The notes beneath the pieces are model-generated. The model saw nothing but the letters and a program-made list of their open reading frames with translations. It was not told where the DNA came from and did no database searches. The position numbers were made by a program, and so were the translations under genes. Below are positions 41,405 through 49,851 of a stretch of DNA of 64,000 nt, in pieces (position 1 is the first letter of the stretch; every line of letters begins with the position of its first letter). Origin of the DNA: Pseudoxanthomonas sp. GM95 (lineage in GTDB: Bacteria; Pseudomonadota; Gammaproteobacteria; Xanthomonadales; Xanthomonadaceae); NCBI RefSeq assembly GCF_900109775.1, contig NZ_FOAX01000002.1, positions 868,001-932,000 of the forward strand. Reading direction: 5' to 3'.

Positions 41405-44185
41405 TCAGTCGAGGTCGTAACTCACGTGCAGCGCGTAGGTGGCGCCGTAGTTGTTGAGGTTGCGCATGGTCTGGTAATCATCGCCGACGGTCTGGTACTG
41501 GTCTTCACCGAACAGGTTGGCCGCGCTCAGCGACACCGACCAGCGCGGGTCCAGGCGCGTGGTGAGGTTAACGTCGGTGGTGTAGCGCGAGCGGAAGCCA
41601 CGGTCGCCCCAGCTGTTCGCGCCGATGGTGAAGATGTGCTTGCCGGTGTAGTTCTCGGTGACGGTCAGGCGCGTGTCGCGCCACGGCACGTGCCAGGTCA
41701 GACCCAGGTTGGCGATGTTCTTTGGCTGGGTGGAGAGCTGGTGGATCACGCGCGTGCCGGTCGAGCCGACGTAGGTCATCTCGCCGTCCATGTGGGTGGC
41801 GTTGAACATCGCATCGAAGCGCTGGTTGCCGACCTGCAGGTTGCGGTTGACCAGCGAGAACTCCACGCCCTGCACCTTGGAGTCGTCCAGGTTCTGCGGC
41901 GTGGTGATGGTGGTCACCTGGCCGTTGGCGTCGATGGATTCGCTGCTGATGCTGGCGATGTTGTCCTTGATCTTCTTGTGGAACCAGGCCAGCGAAACAT
42001 AGCCGTTGCCATCGTTGAAGTATTGCTCCGCCGAGAGATCCAGGTTGGTCGAGCGCTCGGGCTTGAGGTTGGGGTTGCCGCGCGAGATCGAGCAATCGCC
42101 GCTGTCCGAATCGCAGCTCACCACTTCGGCCTGGGCGATGTTGGACGGGATCGGCCGGCCCACGGTCTGGCTGGCGCTGAAGCGCAGGTTGATGTCGTCG
42201 GTGAGGTGGTTGACGATGTTGAGCGACGGCAGCGGGTTGTCGTAGCCGCCATTGTTGGTGGTCAGGCCGGTAACCACGCCGCTGGTGATGGCCGGGGTAT
42301 GCGCGGTGTAGTCCACGTCGTCGTAGCGCACGCCCAGCACTGCTTCAAGTGAATCGGTGGCGTAGTGCAGCGACAGGTAGGCGTTCTTGACCCGCTCGAT
42401 GTACTCGAAATCCGAGGCCTGGCTGGAATATAGCGACGAGGTGGTGTTCACGCCCAGCGATGACCATGCGCCGTTGGCGGCGAACTGGTCGTAGTTGAAG
42501 AACGGCAGCGAATACGCCGACTTGGGATAGGTCCAGCCCGGGTCGTACAGATAACCGCTGTAGTCGCCACCGGCGGTGTTGGTGGTGGTGCTGTAGTCGG
42601 TGTCCACTTCCAGGCGTTTGTACTCGGCGCCGGCGGCCAGGCCGAAGCCTCGTGCATCGGCGCCGGTGTTGAAGGTGTAGTCCAGGCGCACGTCGCCGAC
42701 TTCGGCCGTGGCGTAGGTCTGGGTGATCGAAGCGCTGGCCAGGTTATAGGTGGATCCGTAGAGGATGTCCGGGTTGGCGATCGACTGGATGTTGTAGATC
42801 TCGCCCACGCCGGAAGAGGCATAGTCCAGCTGCTGGCCGTCGCCGGGATCTGCGGTCAGGCGCACGCTCTTGCTGGTCTTGTTGACGCGATCGCGGGTGT
42901 AGCCGGCGCGCAGCGCCAGCCACTGGTTGCCTTCGGACCATTCCAGTCCGGCCAGCGCGCCGCGGTTGTTCCGCGCCCACACGTTGTTCTGGTAGATCAC
43001 ATTGAGCGTGGCGATGTCGTAGGTGCCCGAGGTCGCGGTCTGGTCGTGGATCGACTTCTCGGAGGTGAACTCGTAGCCGTTCTCGGTGCGGCGCTCGGTC
43101 ATGCCGTAGCCGTAGACCATCAGCGAAGCGCGGAACGGGCTGTCGGTCGGCCACCACTCCAGCTTGGCCGAGCCACCGTAGCTCTTGATCCAGCGGTTGT
43201 CGGCGTAATAGGCAAAGTTGTTCGGCGCGACCAGGCCGTTCCAGCCGGCCACGTTCGGCCCGGAGATGTAGTTGCCGTCGGTGTCGTAGAAATACTGCGA
43301 GCTCTGGAAGAGCTTGTTCTGCGAGGTCTGGAATTCCTGCCGGCGCGCCGACACCGTCAGGCCGAACTGGTTGTTGCTGCCGAAGGTCGTCGAATACTTG
43401 GCGTTGAGCCCGTTGCCCCAGCGCGAGGTGGTCTTAGGCAGCGAATTGGCGCCGTCGTCGTTGCTCAGGTCGTGGTAGTTGGCGCTGGCATCGACATGCA
43501 GCGAGTTCTTCGGATGATCGAAGGCGCTGCCGCTGATCAGGCTGATGCCGGCGCCGATGCTGTCCGGGTTCTGTTCGGCCGAAAACGTCTTGTACAGGTC
43601 GACGCGGTCGGCCAGGTCGTTGGGAATCAGCTGCAGATTGATCTTGCGCTCGCCGCCGCCTTCATCGCCCACCGAAGCCATCGATATGCCATCCAGCGTG
43701 GTGCTGTTGAGGTTGGGCTCGATGCCGCGCGCGCTGATGTAGCGCGGTTGATCCTCGTCGCGCATCAGGCTCACGCCCGGCGCGGCCAGCAGCTTCTGCG
43801 CGATGGAGTCTTCCTGGCTGTGGACCTGGATGCTGTTGTCGTCCAGCGAGTCCACCGTCACCGCGGAGGTGCGCTTGCTCTCGACCGCGTTCTTGGTCGC
43901 CTGCGAGGCGGCCTTGACCGACACCGCATCCAGCGTGGTGGCGCGCTTGTCGCCGTTGGCATCGGCGGCGAGATCGTCTGACGCGGCGATGGTGTCGGTG
44001 GCTGCTGTTGAAGCGACCGGCGGATCCATCGGCGTGGCGCTGGCCTGGCCCATGGCCATCAACAACGCGAACGTGAGCGCGCCGAGGACGGGTTCCTTGC
44101 GACGCCCGAGCTCCCGGTTCAACGGCGTGTGGCCTTCCTTGAAACAAGCCTTCGTGTCCTGCTGGAACTGCGTGTGCTGCGACAT
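41405..44185 (-). CDS. TonB-dependent outer-membrane receptor, carbohydrate-type
   Basis: The 926-residue protein imports a ligand across the outer membrane with TonB energy. After an unusually long leader (about 1-50) and a TonB-box-like segment near ATTLDAVSVKAA, the plug domain (about 90-215) shows SIAQKLLAAPGVSL and RYISARGIEPNLNSTTLDG. The 22-strand barrel ends in the outer-membrane C-terminus YALHVSYDLD. The RGIEPNLN plug type is the one common among Xanthomonadales oligosaccharide receptors, and no siderophore features are evident. A palindrome of LacI type lies 21 bp upstream of the start. The EEP and nuclease genes follow closely. Confidence 0.93.
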   Translation of the reverse strand: MSQHTQFQQDTKACFKEGHTPLNRELGRRKEPVLGALTFALLMAMGQASATPMDPPVASTAATDTIAASDDLAADANGDKRATTLDAVSVKAASQATKNAVESKRTSAVTVDSLDDNSIQVHSQEDSIAQKLLAAPGVSLMRDEDQPRYISARGIEPNLNSTTLDGISMASVGDEGGGERKINLQLIPNDLADRVDLYKTFSAEQNPDSIGAGISLISGSAFDHPKNSLHVDASANYHDLSNDDGANSLPKTTSRWGNGLNAKYSTTFGSNNQFGLTVSARRQEFQTSQNKLFQSSQYFYDTDGNYISGPNVAGWNGLVAPNNFAYYADNRWIKSYGGSAKLEWWPTDSPFRASLMVYGYGMTERRTENGYEFTSEKSIHDQTATSGTYDIATLNVIYQNNVWARNNRGALAGLEWSEGNQWLALRAGYTRDRVNKTSKSVRLTADPGDGQQLDYASSGVGEIYNIQSIANPDILYGSTYNLASASITQTYATAEVGDVRLDYTFNTGADARGFGLAAGAEYKRLEVDTDYSTTTNTAGGDYSGYLYDPGWTYPKSAYSLPFFNYDQFAANGAWSSLGVNTTSSLYSSQASDFEYIERVKNAYLSLHYATDSLEAVLGVRYDDVDYTAHTPAITSGVVTGLTTNNGGYDNPLPSLNIVNHLTDDINLRFSASQTVGRPIPSNIAQAEVVSCDSDSGDCSISRGNPNLKPERSTNLDLSAEQYFNDGNGYVSLAWFHKKIKDNIASISSESIDANGQVTTITTPQNLDDSKVQGVEFSLVNRNLQVGNQRFDAMFNATHMDGEMTYVGSTGTRVIHQLSTQPKNIANLGLTWHVPWRDTRLTVTENYTGKHIFTIGANSWGDRGFRSRYTTDVNLTTRLDPRWSVSLSAANLFGEDQYQTVGDDYQTMRNLNNYGATYALHVSYDLD

Positions 44186-44206
44186 GTCGTTGGATCCCGT
44201 CCGAGG

Positions 44207-44222
44207 TCTAAAACGATTTAGA
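44207..44222. promoter_or_regulatory. LacI-type operator candidate before the TonB receptor gene
   Basis: TCTAAA-acga-TTTAGA is a 16-bp palindrome with the central CG that LacI-family repressors prefer. It lies 21 bp upstream of the receptor ATG, where bound protein would block transcription. No lacI-family gene is in the window. Confidence 0.55.
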
Positions 44223-44528
44223 TGCGGGAGATTAGATGTCGCGCATGACAGGAAGACGGCAACGCGATGTGTTGTCGATGCAAGTGTTGGAAGCGAACGT
44301 TCCGGATGATGCTGCTTCGCGATGCGTCGCAGCTTGGTGGCGAGCGGCATGTGTCCTTGTGTGTCGACGGCGTGCAGCGCGCGGCATGTGGTCGATGTGC
44401 ATCGGTGATTCGCGCGGCGTGTCGTGGACGCTCAGCGAGCGCCGCTGTCGGTAGGCGATGCGCTGGAGCAAGTTCGCCACGCGCGCTGCATGGCGTCCGT
44501 GATCACGGCCTCCTTGCCGGGGATTGGG

Positions 44529-44547
44529 TTATTTGTATTACAAATAA
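44529..44547. promoter_or_regulatory. GntR-type operator candidate before the GH43-like gene
   Basis: TTATTTGT-att-ACAAATAA is a perfect 8+8 palindrome with the TxGTxxxACxA core of GntR/FadR regulators; it also resembles the AraR box of Bacillus. It overlaps a plausible -10 (TATTAC 44536-44541) 16 bp downstream of TTGCCG (44514-44519), 55 bp before ATG 44597, so binding would repress the GH genes. The AT-rich patch stands out from its surroundings. The rest of the 411-bp gap 44186-44596 shows nothing else. Confidence 0.55.
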
Positions 44548-44596
44548 AACCCGGCTAGGCTCGCGGCCTCGAAGGGATTCCGCCAGGTGCCGTCGC

Positions 44597-45637
44597 ATGA
44601 ACGTCCTACGAAGCTTCCTGCTCGGTGCAGGCCTGTTGTTGACGGTCAGCGCGACGTCCAAGCAGCCCGATCCGCCGGGACAGGTCGCGCCGGGCGCGAC
44701 GCCGGTCAACGCGGCGTATCTGTTCGTGCACATGACCGATGCCGACTACGGGCGCATGTACTACAGCGCCAGCCTGGACGGCCTGCACTGGTATCGGCTC
44801 AACGACGGTAAGCGCATCACCGACGATTACCGCGGCCATCCGGACATCGCACAGGGGCCGGATGGCACCTATTACATCGCGGGTAACCAGAGCGATGCCT
44901 CGCCGGTGATCAACCTGTGGTCCTCGCGTGACCTGATCACCTGGACGCGCTTCAGTACCTACACACCGGACCTGAAGGCCACGCCTGGCTATTCGCAGGC
45001 ACTGCAGCGGATCGGCGCGCCCAAGCTGTTCTTCGACAAGGCCTCGCAGCAGTTCGTGATGACCTGGCATACGCCGCATCTGGAAGGCACGCCGGAAGAC
45101 GGCGAGCGCTACTGGGCCAGCCAGCGCACGCTGTACGTGACGTCCAAGGACCTCAAGACGTTCTCCGCGCCGCCCAAGCGCCTGCTCAAGGAAGAGATGG
45201 GCACGATCGACCTGTTCCTGCGGCACGAGGAAGGCAAGTACTGGGCGGTCCTCAAGGACGAGACCTATCCGACCCTGCAGTGGACCACGGGCAAGACGAT
45301 CCGCATCGCCAGTTCCGACAATCTGCTGGGTCCCTACGAACACCTGAGCGCGCCGATCAGCCCCAACTTCCGCGAGGCGCCGATGCTGATCCCGTCGCCC
45401 GACGGCAAGGCCTGGTACCTGTATTACGAGCAGTATCCGGGCGTGTCGTATGGCCTGTCGGTGTCCAGCAAACTCGCCGGCCCGTGGTATCAGATCTCCG
45501 GCTATACCTTCCGCGACGACTGGGACAAATACAGCCTGCCGCCGAAGGTCCGCCACGGCACGATGCTGACCATCACCCGCCAGCAGTACGACGCACTGGT
45601 GGACAAGTTCGGCATCCAGACCCAGAACCGCGAATAG
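44597..45637 (+). CDS. Exported GH43-like five-bladed glycoside hydrolase
   Basis: The 346-residue protein has a signal peptide (about 1-20) and repeated propeller strands: YLFVHMTDADYGRMYYSASLDGLHWYRLNDG, GHPDIAQGPDGTYYIAGN, LFLRHEEGKYWAVLKDET and REAPMLIPSPDGKAWYLYYEQY. The order Asp (RGHPDIA), Asp or Glu (TIDLFL) and Glu (REAPML) is compatible with the GH43 catalytic triad, and the layout resembles exo-arabinofuranosidases. It follows a GntR-like operator and precedes a GH93-like gene by 136 bp, so the pair probably acts on the same glycan. The family call is good; the substrate is inferred. Confidence 0.75.
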   Translation: MNVLRSFLLGAGLLLTVSATSKQPDPPGQVAPGATPVNAAYLFVHMTDADYGRMYYSASLDGLHWYRLNDGKRITDDYRGHPDIAQGPDGTYYIAGNQSDASPVINLWSSRDLITWTRFSTYTPDLKATPGYSQALQRIGAPKLFFDKASQQFVMTWHTPHLEGTPEDGERYWASQRTLYVTSKDLKTFSAPPKRLLKEEMGTIDLFLRHEEGKYWAVLKDETYPTLQWTTGKTIRIASSDNLLGPYEHLSAPISPNFREAPMLIPSPDGKAWYLYYEQYPGVSYGLSVSSKLAGPWYQISGYTFRDDWDKYSLPPKVRHGTMLTITRQQYDALVDKFGIQTQNRE

Positions 45638-45773
45638 CCCGCGTCCCGGCCTGCATCGGCAGCGCCGGGCATTCCACGCCATGACGTCCTGCGTTGCCGA
45701 TCGGCGCTGCAGCGGCAGCCGTGCGCGTCGCCAAACGTTTCGTTCTCCCCATTGCCACGACGAGGATTCGCCA

Positions 45774-47012
45774 ATGCTCCGCACACCTGCCACCGCGATC
45801 CTCGCGGCCACGCTTTCGATGGCCGGCGTGGCCACGGCTGCCAGCGATCCGCCCGCGGGCACGCTGCTGTTCGCCGCCGGCACCACACACCCGCAGGAAG
45901 AAGCCGGCTACCCGCGCGTGATCCGGCTGCAGCATGCAGGTGCGGACAACGGCACGCTGCTGGCGACGTTCGCCCACAACGGCGTGCCGGGCGAGAAGGG
46001 CAGCCTGCCGATCTATCGCTCGAGCGATGACGGCAAGACCTGGTCATCGGCGCCCATCGGGGTGGTGCGCGACACCGTGCACGGCTGGGATATCGAAGCG
46101 CCGGCCTTGTTCGAGCTGCCGGTCGCGCAGGGCGAGCTGCCCGCAGGTACCTTGTTCGCTTCGGGCACGGCCTGGAATCGTCGGGACTTCCGCCAGCAGG
46201 CGATGGAAGTCTTCATCAGCCGCGATGGCGGGCGCAACTGGAGCTATCGCAGCAGCTGTGCGTCCGAGGCGCTGCAGGTCAACAATGAAGGCCATGGCAT
46301 CTGGGAGCCGTACTTCGCCATCACCGCCGATGGCAGCCTCAACTGTTTCTTCTCCGATGAGCGCACCTCGGCCGAGGGCATGGGTCAGGTGATCGCGCAC
46401 GTGCGCAGCACCGATGGCGGCGCGACCTGGGGTCCACAGATCAACGACATCGGCATCCGCGATGGCGTTGCGCGGCCGGGCATGCCGACCGTGATCCGGC
46501 TGCCCGATGGGCGCTATGCGATGACGTTCGAAAACTGCAAGGCCAACCAGGATTCGAACCACGTCTGCACGGTCTACCTGAAGACCTCGCCCGACGGCCA
46601 GGACTGGTCGCCGATGGCCGACCTGGGGACGCCGATCGCCACCGCCGACGGCAAGCGCCTGCTGCACACGCCGGGCATCGCATGGACGCCATACGGCGGC
46701 AGGGACGGCACCTTGGTCGCCTCTGGACAGCGCGTGGTGTCCGGACCGGAAGGTGCGGTGACCATCGAGCCTGCTTCCGGCCGCACGTTGATGATCAACC
46801 GTACGCTAGGCAAGGGGCCGTGGACGATGATCGACGCGCCGTTCCTGATCGCGCCCACCGGCGGCTACAGCAGGGACGAGATCGCATGCCCCGGCTACAG
46901 CTCGCCGCTGCTGGCTTCCGACGGCGGCGATCTGCTGATGCTGGCGGGCACGGCCAATGCGCTTGGCAAGTGCGATATCCGCGCCGGACGGATCCGGCTG
47001 CCGGCGAAATGA
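45774..47012 (+). CDS. Exported sialidase-fold (BNR/Asp-box) glycoside hydrolase, GH93-like
   Basis: The 412-residue protein has a signal peptide (about 1-23, ATA-AS) and Asp-box repeats SSDDGKTWSS, SRDGGRNWSY, STDGGATWG and SPDGQDWSP, marking a six-bladed sialidase propeller. The segments YPRVIRLQHAG, GIWEPYFAITADGSLNCFFSDE and ARPGMPTVIRLPDGRYAMTFENC resemble GH93 exo-1,5-arabinanases more than true sialidases, and no sialidase RIP motif is seen. With GH43-like genes nearby, arabinan or arabino-oligosaccharides are the likely substrate. ATG 45774 directly starts the signal peptide. Confidence 0.75.
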   Translation: MLRTPATAILAATLSMAGVATAASDPPAGTLLFAAGTTHPQEEAGYPRVIRLQHAGADNGTLLATFAHNGVPGEKGSLPIYRSSDDGKTWSSAPIGVVRDTVHGWDIEAPALFELPVAQGELPAGTLFASGTAWNRRDFRQQAMEVFISRDGGRNWSYRSSCASEALQVNNEGHGIWEPYFAITADGSLNCFFSDERTSAEGMGQVIAHVRSTDGGATWGPQINDIGIRDGVARPGMPTVIRLPDGRYAMTFENCKANQDSNHVCTVYLKTSPDGQDWSPMADLGTPIATADGKRLLHTPGIAWTPYGGRDGTLVASGQRVVSGPEGAVTIEPASGRTLMINRTLGKGPWTMIDAPFLIAPTGGYSRDEIACPGYSSPLLASDGGDLLMLAGTANALGKCDIRAGRIRLPAK

Positions 47013-47078
47013 TCGACGCGCGCGCAACCTCGGCTTCGGTGCAATGATGCCGGCACCACGACCCGCGAGCGGCACGAC

Positions 47079-47711
47079 ATGAGCAAGGTTTTCGTCAACA
47101 TCGCACTCAGTCTCGACGGCTATATGGCGCCGGAGGACATGACGCTCGAACACTGGCACACGCCCGAGCGCTGGGCGCCGAAGTGGGGCGCGCTGATGTC
47201 CTGGCTGATCAGCCAGCAGGTTTTCCGCGACAAGCTCGGCTTCGGGCCGGGCGGCGAAACCGGCGCGGTCAACGATCTGGTGCGCCACACGATGGAGCGC
47301 ACCGGCGCCAACATCATGGGCAAGCGGATGTTCGAGCAGGGCGAGATTTCCTGGCCGGAGGAGGCGCCATTCCACACGCCGGTCTACGTGCTCACCCGGG
47401 AAACGCGCGCGCCGTGGGCGCGGCCGGGCGGCACCACGTTCCACTTCATCAACGACGGCCCCGAGCGCGCATTGGAACTGGCGCGGGCCGCGGCCGGCGC
47501 GCGCGATATCCGCATCTCCGGCGGTGCGGACGTGATCCAGCAATACCTGAATCTTGGCGTGGTCGACGAGCTGGAGATTGCGCTGGCGCCGGTGCTGTTC
47601 GGCAATGGCCGACGGCTGTTCGAACGGCTGCAGATGCCGGGGCCACAGTTCCGAATCGACAGCGTCCTGGCCGGTCCGGCCGCCACGCACCTGCGCTACG
47701 TGCGCAAATAG
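47079..47711 (+). CDS. Dihydrofolate-reductase-like protein (RibD C-terminal family)
   Basis: The 210-residue protein begins MSKVFVNIALSLDGYMAP and has MGKRMFEQGE, FHTPVYVLTRETR, RDIRISGGADVIQQYLNLGVVDELEIALAPVLFGNGRRLFERL, the pattern of RibD_C/YyaP-type reductases that bind NADPH. It lacks the folate-site residues of FolA, so its substrate is unknown. It is 66 bp downstream of the GH93-like gene on the same strand and may be unrelated to sugar use. Confidence 0.88.
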   Translation: MSKVFVNIALSLDGYMAPEDMTLEHWHTPERWAPKWGALMSWLISQQVFRDKLGFGPGGETGAVNDLVRHTMERTGANIMGKRMFEQGEISWPEEAPFHTPVYVLTRETRAPWARPGGTTFHFINDGPERALELARAAAGARDIRISGGADVIQQYLNLGVVDELEIALAPVLFGNGRRLFERLQMPGPQFRIDSVLAGPAATHLRYVRK

Positions 47712-47827
47712 CAGGGGCGCCCAGTGCTGACGCGTGTGTTTGCAGGTCACCACGCGTCACCCCGCCTTGACTGCCGCCTGTGCGAACGTCGGTCGCGGCA
47801 CGTCGCCTGCAACCGAGGGTTCCCCGC

Positions 47828-48094
47828 ATGGCCGAGTTCAAGAAGCACTGGCGCACAGGCCGCCATGAGGACACCGAGTTCCGCGTTGAGATCTGGAGCG
47901 GCGAGGGCGGCGAGGTCTTCGCCAAGACGATCCAGATCGGCGAGCAGACGCCCATCCTCTACAGCGAAGGTGAACTGACCGCGTCCGATGCCGACGCGGT
48001 CTTTGCACTTGCCGAAGCAGTGGTGGAGGAAGAGCTGCAGCAGCGCGAGGAAAACGCCGATGCCGAGGAAGACGCGGATGACGACGACGCGTGA
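47828..48094 (+). CDS. Small acidic hypothetical protein
   Basis: The 88-residue protein starts MAEFKKHWRTGRHEDTEFRVEIW and ends in a very acidic tail (ENADAEEDADDDDA). No family is recognised; it has no signal peptide or membrane segment. The short beta-rich N-terminal half followed by a helix (ASDADAVFALAEAVVEEELQ) suggests a small single-domain protein. An alternative GTG start at 47780 would add 16 basic residues. Confidence 0.55.
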   Translation: MAEFKKHWRTGRHEDTEFRVEIWSGEGGEVFAKTIQIGEQTPILYSEGELTASDADAVFALAEAVVEEELQQREENADAEEDADDDDA

Positions 48095-48255
48095 GGCCTG
48101 CAGCGGTCGCTGAAATTGCCGTGTCGCGCGGGCGCGATTCGTGACCTTGGTCAGCAATCGCCAGGTGCACCGCATGAACCAGCCACGCGCGCATCGCACG
48201 CCATTGCGCGCCGGAAGTACACTCCGCGCAAAGGCGTTCCGGGGGGAGGGCAGGG

Positions 48256-49839
48256 ATGGACAGGAAGCGGGTCGTCTTGGGATTTTTTGCCCTGGGATGC
48301 ATGGCATTCATGCTGCCCGTGGCGCTGTCCATCGTGTTGTCCCGGCACGAAGGCCTTAGCCAGGCGCAGACCCGCCTGGATGAACTCAGCACCGACGTGC
48401 TGCGCCGCTCCAAGATCACCCGCCTGCAGATCGATACCGCCATCGCCGCGATGGAGCGCATTCCGATCGCAGAAGCCTGCACCGACGCTTCGCTGCAGCG
48501 CATGCGCGAGGTCGTCGCCGACCTCAACTACCTGCAGGGCCTGGGCTATCTCCGCGACGGCAAGCTGCTGTGCACGACCTTCGTGCAGCTGGCCGCGCCG
48601 CTGGAACTCGGCCCGCCGCATCGGGTGACGCTGTCGGGGATCTTTTCCTGGAGCGCGCAGGAGCTGCCGGGAATGCCTGGCGCGCGCTTCAACATCAACA
48701 GCCGCAACGGCCATGCCGCGCTGATCTCGCCGAGCCTGGTGCTGGATACCTTGCCTGATCCATCCGTGTCGCTGGTCCACCTGGATCGCAACGGCGTGCT
48801 GGTCCGTTCGCGTGGCGTGTATCGGCGCGAATGGTTGGCCGGCTACTCCGGCAAGGTACGGACCTTCAGCGATGACGCTTACTTCGTGACGATCCATCCG
48901 GCCGACAACTTGGATACCGAAGTCATCGCGGCGATGCCGCTGACCGGCGTCGATGCGCTGGTGCGGAGTGCGGCGCTGCGCTTCGTGCCGGTGGGCCTGA
49001 TCCTCGGCGGTGTGCTGGCCGGCCTGGTGGCGTGGGCGGCGCGTCATCATGTTTCGCTCAAGGCGCATCTGCGCCGCGCGCTGCGGCGACGCGAGTTCTT
49101 CCTGTTGTACCAGCCGGTGATCGAGCTGCGCACCCGTCGCTGCGTCGGCGCCGAGGCGCTGATCCGCTGGAAGCGGCCGTCCGGTAAGCCGATCGGCCCG
49201 GCGGTGTTTATTCCCGAGGCGGAAAAGCACGGCCTGATCCAGCACGTCACCGCGCAGGTGATGGACATGGTGGCCGAGGAATCGAAGGCGCTGATCCAGC
49301 GCCATCCCGAGATCCACATCGCGATCAATTTCTCCGCCGATGACCTGCACTCGGACCAGACCGAGGCGCGCCTGCGGGCGCTGGTGGCGGCCACCGGTGG
49401 GGCATCGCACAACATCGTGATCGAGGCGACCGAGCGCGGCCTGATCGCGCCGGATAAGGCGCAAGGCGTGCTGATGTCGATGCGCGCGAAGGGCTTCAAG
49501 GTTGCCATCGACGATTTCGGCACGGGCAATTCCAGCCTGTCCTACCTGGCGACCTACGACCTGGATTACCTGAAGATCGACAAGTCCTTCATCGATGCGC
49601 TTGGCCGCGACACGCCGGGCAGCCGGGTGGCCTTCCACATCGTGGAGATGGCCAAGACCCTGCGCCTGCAGATGGTGGCCGAGGGCGTGGAAACGCAGGA
49701 GCAGCACGACATCCTTGCTGAGCGTGGCGTGCAGTTCGCGCAGGGCTGGCTTTACGCCAAGCCGATGCCGATGGAGGCGCTGCTGGCCTTCGTTGGTGGG
49801 CGCAACGACGACGCGGCGGGCGATCCGCTGCCGGCCTGA
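48256..49839 (+). CDS. CSS-motif EAL-domain c-di-GMP phosphodiesterase
   Basis: The 527-residue inner-membrane enzyme hydrolyses c-di-GMP. It has an N-terminal helix (about 7-29), a periplasmic CSS-motif sensor (about 30-240) with Cys75 and Cys106, a second helix (about 242-262), and a cytoplasmic EAL domain (about 272-515). The catalytic set looks intact: GAEALIRW (E300-A-L), INFSADDL, IEATERG, IDDFGTGNSS, LKIDKSF and AEGVETQEQ. In the E. coli CSS family the periplasmic disulfide switches proteolysis and activity, so redox control is likely. It ends 12 bp from the convergent hybrid kinase gene. Confidence 0.93.
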   Translation: MDRKRVVLGFFALGCMAFMLPVALSIVLSRHEGLSQAQTRLDELSTDVLRRSKITRLQIDTAIAAMERIPIAEACTDASLQRMREVVADLNYLQGLGYLRDGKLLCTTFVQLAAPLELGPPHRVTLSGIFSWSAQELPGMPGARFNINSRNGHAALISPSLVLDTLPDPSVSLVHLDRNGVLVRSRGVYRREWLAGYSGKVRTFSDDAYFVTIHPADNLDTEVIAAMPLTGVDALVRSAALRFVPVGLILGGVLAGLVAWAARHHVSLKAHLRRALRRREFFLLYQPVIELRTRRCVGAEALIRWKRPSGKPIGPAVFIPEAEKHGLIQHVTAQVMDMVAEESKALIQRHPEIHIAINFSADDLHSDQTEARLRALVAATGGASHNIVIEATERGLIAPDKAQGVLMSMRAKGFKVAIDDFGTGNSSLSYLATYDLDYLKIDKSFIDALGRDTPGSRVAFHIVEMAKTLRLQMVAEGVETQEQHDILAERGVQFAQGWLYAKPMPMEALLAFVGGRNDDAAGDPLPA

Positions 49840-49851
49840 GCCGGCGCGCCT

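Noticed and set aside
45774..47012. True sialidase
   Set aside because: Asp-boxes are present, but the RIP motif was not seen and the conserved blocks resemble GH93 exo-arabinanases more closely.
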